Shown: piece after piece, positions 61,600-64,000 of the stretch
Layout of the letters: every line of letters begins with the position of its first letter
Numbering within the stretch: the stretch's first letter is position 1
NCBI GenBank assembly: GCA_019448215.1
Contig: CP080408.1
Span: forward strand, 682,001-746,000
Source of the DNA: Thalassovita mediterranea
GTDB taxonomy: Bacteria > Pseudomonadota > Alphaproteobacteria > Caulobacterales > Hyphomonadaceae
Direction: 5' to 3'
Length of the DNA: 64,000 bases
Notes under the pieces: generated by a model
The model's database searches: none
Seen by the model: only the letters and a program-made list of their open reading frames with translations
Told to the model about the DNA's origin: nothing
Position numbers and translations under genes: made by a program

Positions 61600-64000
61600 A
61601 TGTCGGACGCCGGTCAAAACGCCACCCCGCCCATTGGCGAGGTGCGACTGGAAGATATCCTTCAGAACTTCCGCGAAACTGCCGAGACCGAACACCTTTC
61701 CTTCCTGTCTGCCAAGGACATCGAAGCGCAGGCCGCCAGCCTGGCAGACCTTGCCGCGAGCTATGACGGCGAGGCAGCGCGTATCCGGGTGCGCGACGGG
61801 CGGGGCAATGATGACCGGCTGACCGGCACGAGCGTGCTGGAAACGGTGACCCGCGACACGCCATTCCTGGTCGACTCGCTGCTAGGCCTTTGCGCCGAAC
61901 AGGGCCTTGAGGTTCGCGCGCTGTTCCACCCGATCCTGACGACGAGCGAGGGCGTGCGCCTGTCTCTGATCCAGATCCATGTGCCAGCACTCAGCGCCGC
62001 TGAATGCAAGACGCTGAAAGATGGCGCGGACGCGACGCTGCGCGATGTCGCCATGGCGGTCGCCGACTTTGGCGAGATGCAGGCGCGCATGCAGGGTGAG
62101 ATCGAGCGGCTGACGAATGATCCATCCTGCCAGAGCGAGACCTGCAAGGAGTCGATCGCCTTCCTCAACTGGCTGGCAGATGAGCATTTCGTCTTCCTGG
62201 GCGTGCGCGACTACCGGTTTGAGACGGGCGAGGATGGCACCGTGCTGCCGGAAGAGCCGCTGATGGTTGAAGGTTCCAATCTGGGCCTTTTGCGCGATGA
62301 AGACCGTAACGTGCTGCGGCGCGGATCCGAGCCGCTGATGCTGACGCCCGCCATCGGGGCCTTCCTGTCGGAGCCTGACCCGCTGATCGCGGCGAAATCA
62401 ACGCTGACGTCCCGTGTGCACCGGCGTGCCCTTTGCGACTATGTCGGGGTCAAGCATTTCGACGCCAAGGGCAATGTCGTCGGCGAGACGCGCTTCCTCG
62501 GCCTCTATACAGCTGAAGCCTATAATCAGAGCGTCCGGGATATTCCGCTGGTGCGCCAGCGTGTGGCCCGCGTGCTGGATGCGACGGGCGCCATTGAAGG
62601 CAGCCATGACTATAAGGCGCTGTCGAACATCCTTGAGACCTGGCCGCGCGATGAGTTGCTGCAGGCGGACGCGGAAACGCTGATCCCGCTCCTGCAGGGC
62701 GCGCTGCACCTTGTTGGCCGCCCGCGTACGCGTCTGTTTGTGCGCCGCGACCGGTTCAACCGCTTTGTCTCCGTGCTCGTCTTCGTGCCGCGGGATGGCT
62801 ATGATTCCGGTGTGCGCGAGCGCATCAGCGCCCATGTCACCAAGGCCTTCAAGGGCAAGCTTATTTCCTTCCAGCCGCGCTTTGATGCCTCTCCGCTGGC
62901 GCGCGTCCACCTGCTGATCGAGCTGCCGGACGCATCGGTGCAGCCCGATATCGGGCAGCTTGAGACCGATGTCGCAAACCTTGCGCGCACCTGGGACGAT
63001 GCTTTCCGTGAGGCGCTGGCCGGGCTCGGCGTGCCTGAAAGCGAGTTCGAGAAAGCGAACGCCTTCCGCGGCGCGTTCAATGCGGCCTATCGCGAGGCTT
63101 TCTCGCCTGCAGAAGCGCTGATTGATGTCGAGGCGATCCGAGATCTTGGGTCCTCCCGGCCAATCCGCCTGCGGGCCTTCCGCCCTGAAGGCGCGCCAGA
63201 GTCAGAGATTTCCGCGAAGATCTATTCGCGCAATGGTGCTATCGCCCTGTCGGACTGTGTGCCGATCTTTGAGAATATGGGCCTCTTCGTTGATTTCGAG
63301 ACCGGCTATCCGGTCAATCCGAAGCCAAAGCCTGCCGCCGACGGGCCGGACACCTACTGGGTGCATGCGCTGAAGATGCGCACGGCCGGACGCACGGCGG
63401 TGGACCCGTCGGATATTGCGGCGCGTTTTGAAGACGCTTTCGTCGCAATCTGGGATGGGCGCGCGGAGAATGACCGCTTCAACGGCCTCGTCTTCACCGC
63501 ATCTGCGACATGGCGCGAGGCGGCGCTGCTGCGCACGCTGTGTGCCTATCGCCACCAGACAGGCCTCGACCCTGCACGCGGGACGCAGATCGACGCCCTG
63601 CAGCGCCATCCCGGCCTGACCCGTGCCCTGCTGGAGCTTTTCGAGATCCGCTTTGATCCGTCGTCGGGCGAGGACCTCAAAGCCCGCGCCAAGCAGGCCG
63701 AAGAAAAACGCCTCGACATTGAAGCACGCCTCAATGAGGTCTCGTCGCTGGATGAGGACCGGGTGATCCGGCGCGTCGCGCGGCTGATCATGGCGATCCA
63801 GCGCACCAATTTCTGGCAGACGCGACCTGATGGCTCCTCGCATCCCTTCATCAGTTTCAAGATTGCGAGCCAGGAGATTTCAGACCTGCCGGCGCCGAAG
63901 CCGTTCCGTGAGATTTTCATGGCGAGCCCGCAGGTCGAGGGCGTTCACTGCCGCTTTGGCAAGGTGGCGCGCGGCGGCCTTCGCTGGTCTGACCGGCGCG
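61600..64000 (+). CDS. gdhB: NAD-specific glutamate dehydrogenase, large type (partial, runs off right edge)
   Basis: The first 800 residues of the ~1600-residue NAD-GDH family (Caulobacter GdhZ/Pseudomonas GdhB type). The visible part includes the ACT-like N-terminal region (DTPFLVDSLLGLCAEQGLEVRALFHP), LADEHFVFLGVRDYR, and RGGLRWSDR at the cut end, which is the beginning of the catalytic core. The start at 61600 has AGGAG upstream. It deaminates glutamate to 2-oxoglutarate with NAD. The catalytic lysine and the rest of the enzyme lie beyond the window. Confidence 0.93.
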   Translation, partial: MSDAGQNATPPIGEVRLEDILQNFRETAETEHLSFLSAKDIEAQAASLADLAASYDGEAARIRVRDGRGNDDRLTGTSVLETVTRDTPFLVDSLLGLCAEQGLEVRALFHPILTTSEGVRLSLIQIHVPALSAAECKTLKDGADATLRDVAMAVADFGEMQARMQGEIERLTNDPSCQSETCKESIAFLNWLADEHFVFLGVRDYRFETGEDGTVLPEEPLMVEGSNLGLLRDEDRNVLRRGSEPLMLTPAIGAFLSEPDPLIAAKSTLTSRVHRRALCDYVGVKHFDAKGNVVGETRFLGLYTAEAYNQSVRDIPLVRQRVARVLDATGAIEGSHDYKALSNILETWPRDELLQADAETLIPLLQGALHLVGRPRTRLFVRRDRFNRFVSVLVFVPRDGYDSGVRERISAHVTKAFKGKLISFQPRFDASPLARVHLLIELPDASVQPDIGQLETDVANLARTWDDAFREALAGLGVPESEFEKANAFRGAFNAAYREAFSPAEALIDVEAIRDLGSSRPIRLRAFRPEGAPESEISAKIYSRNGAIALSDCVPIFENMGLFVDFETGYPVNPKPKPAADGPDTYWVHALKMRTAGRTAVDPSDIAARFEDAFVAIWDGRAENDRFNGLVFTASATWREAALLRTLCAYRHQTGLDPARGTQIDALQRHPGLTRALLELFEIRFDPSSGEDLKARAKQAEEKRLDIEARLNEVSSLDEDRVIRRVARLIMAIQRTNFWQTRPDGSSHPFISFKIASQEISDLPAPKPFREIFMASPQVEGVHCRFGKVARGGLRWSDRR

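Overview
The window is GC-rich (about 60-65% by eye), densely coding DNA from an alphaproteobacterium. Gene content suggests a marine, aerobic member of the Hyphomonadaceae or a close relative: ectoine synthesis, periplasmic Sox proteins, TonB-dependent cobalamin uptake, split MetH, glutathione-dependent formaldehyde oxidation and a large NAD-type glutamate dehydrogenase. The family assignment is inference; no rRNA or tRNA was seen to test it.

Layout. 1-1805 (minus): start of a large secreted Ig-like-domain protein, cut by the left edge. 1925-6713: a cobalamin riboswitch and btuB-btuF-btuC-btuD. 6720-8510: a fatty acid desaturase divergent from a PaaX-like regulator around a shared palindrome. 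8514-10907: a secreted zinc metalloprotease. 11055-16677: an SDR enzyme, an atypical Nramp-like transporter and a fused 5-oxoprolinase. 16866-29084: sixteen tightly packed genes in one direction: a two-subunit xanthine-oxidase-family molybdenum hydroxylase, a cytochrome c, a flavocytochrome-c-type flavoprotein, soxXYZA, a ModE-like regulator, an XdhC-MocA fusion, and moaA, moaD, moaE, moaB, moaC and moeA. This is the most unusual region. It has a Sox carrier and SoxAX but no SoxB or SoxCD, its SoxY has lost the GGCGG tail, and it carries its own molybdenum-cofactor pathway and a probable ModE operator.

29105-37184: a lipoprotein cytochrome c, then the ectoine island: a MarR/EctR-like regulator divergent from ectA-ectB-ectC-ask, followed by an MFS transporter and a sodium/solute symporter with atypical codon use. 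37243-42744: formaldehyde detoxification (fghA and class III alcohol dehydrogenase) with small lipoproteins, a GST-like protein and a glyoxalase-fold protein. 42822-44241: mlaA-mlaC. 44401-51041: a methionine cycle operon (SahR-like ArsR-methyltransferase regulator, metF, and a MetH split in two with two unrelated small genes between the halves). 51042-52888: a hypothetical gene, a sulfotransferase-like gene and intergenic palindromic repeats. 52889-61496: YghU-type GST, an NAD(P)-binding protein, a TPR protein, a Pro-rich membrane protein, mtgA, queG, another GST and an M1 aminopeptidase lipoprotein. 61600-64000: the first 800 residues of NAD-glutamate dehydrogenase, cut by the right edge.

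Links between regions: MetH and QueG use cobalamin, which fits the riboswitch-controlled uptake operon. Electrons from the molybdenum enzyme, the FCSD-like flavoprotein and SoxAX would all flow to c-type cytochromes. Several genes use GTG or TTG starts that are only apparent from overlaps or ribosome binding sites. No stretch longer than about 300 bases lacks a feature except 1806-2241, which holds the riboswitch and its expression platform. No CRISPR array, insertion sequence, tRNA or rRNA was found.
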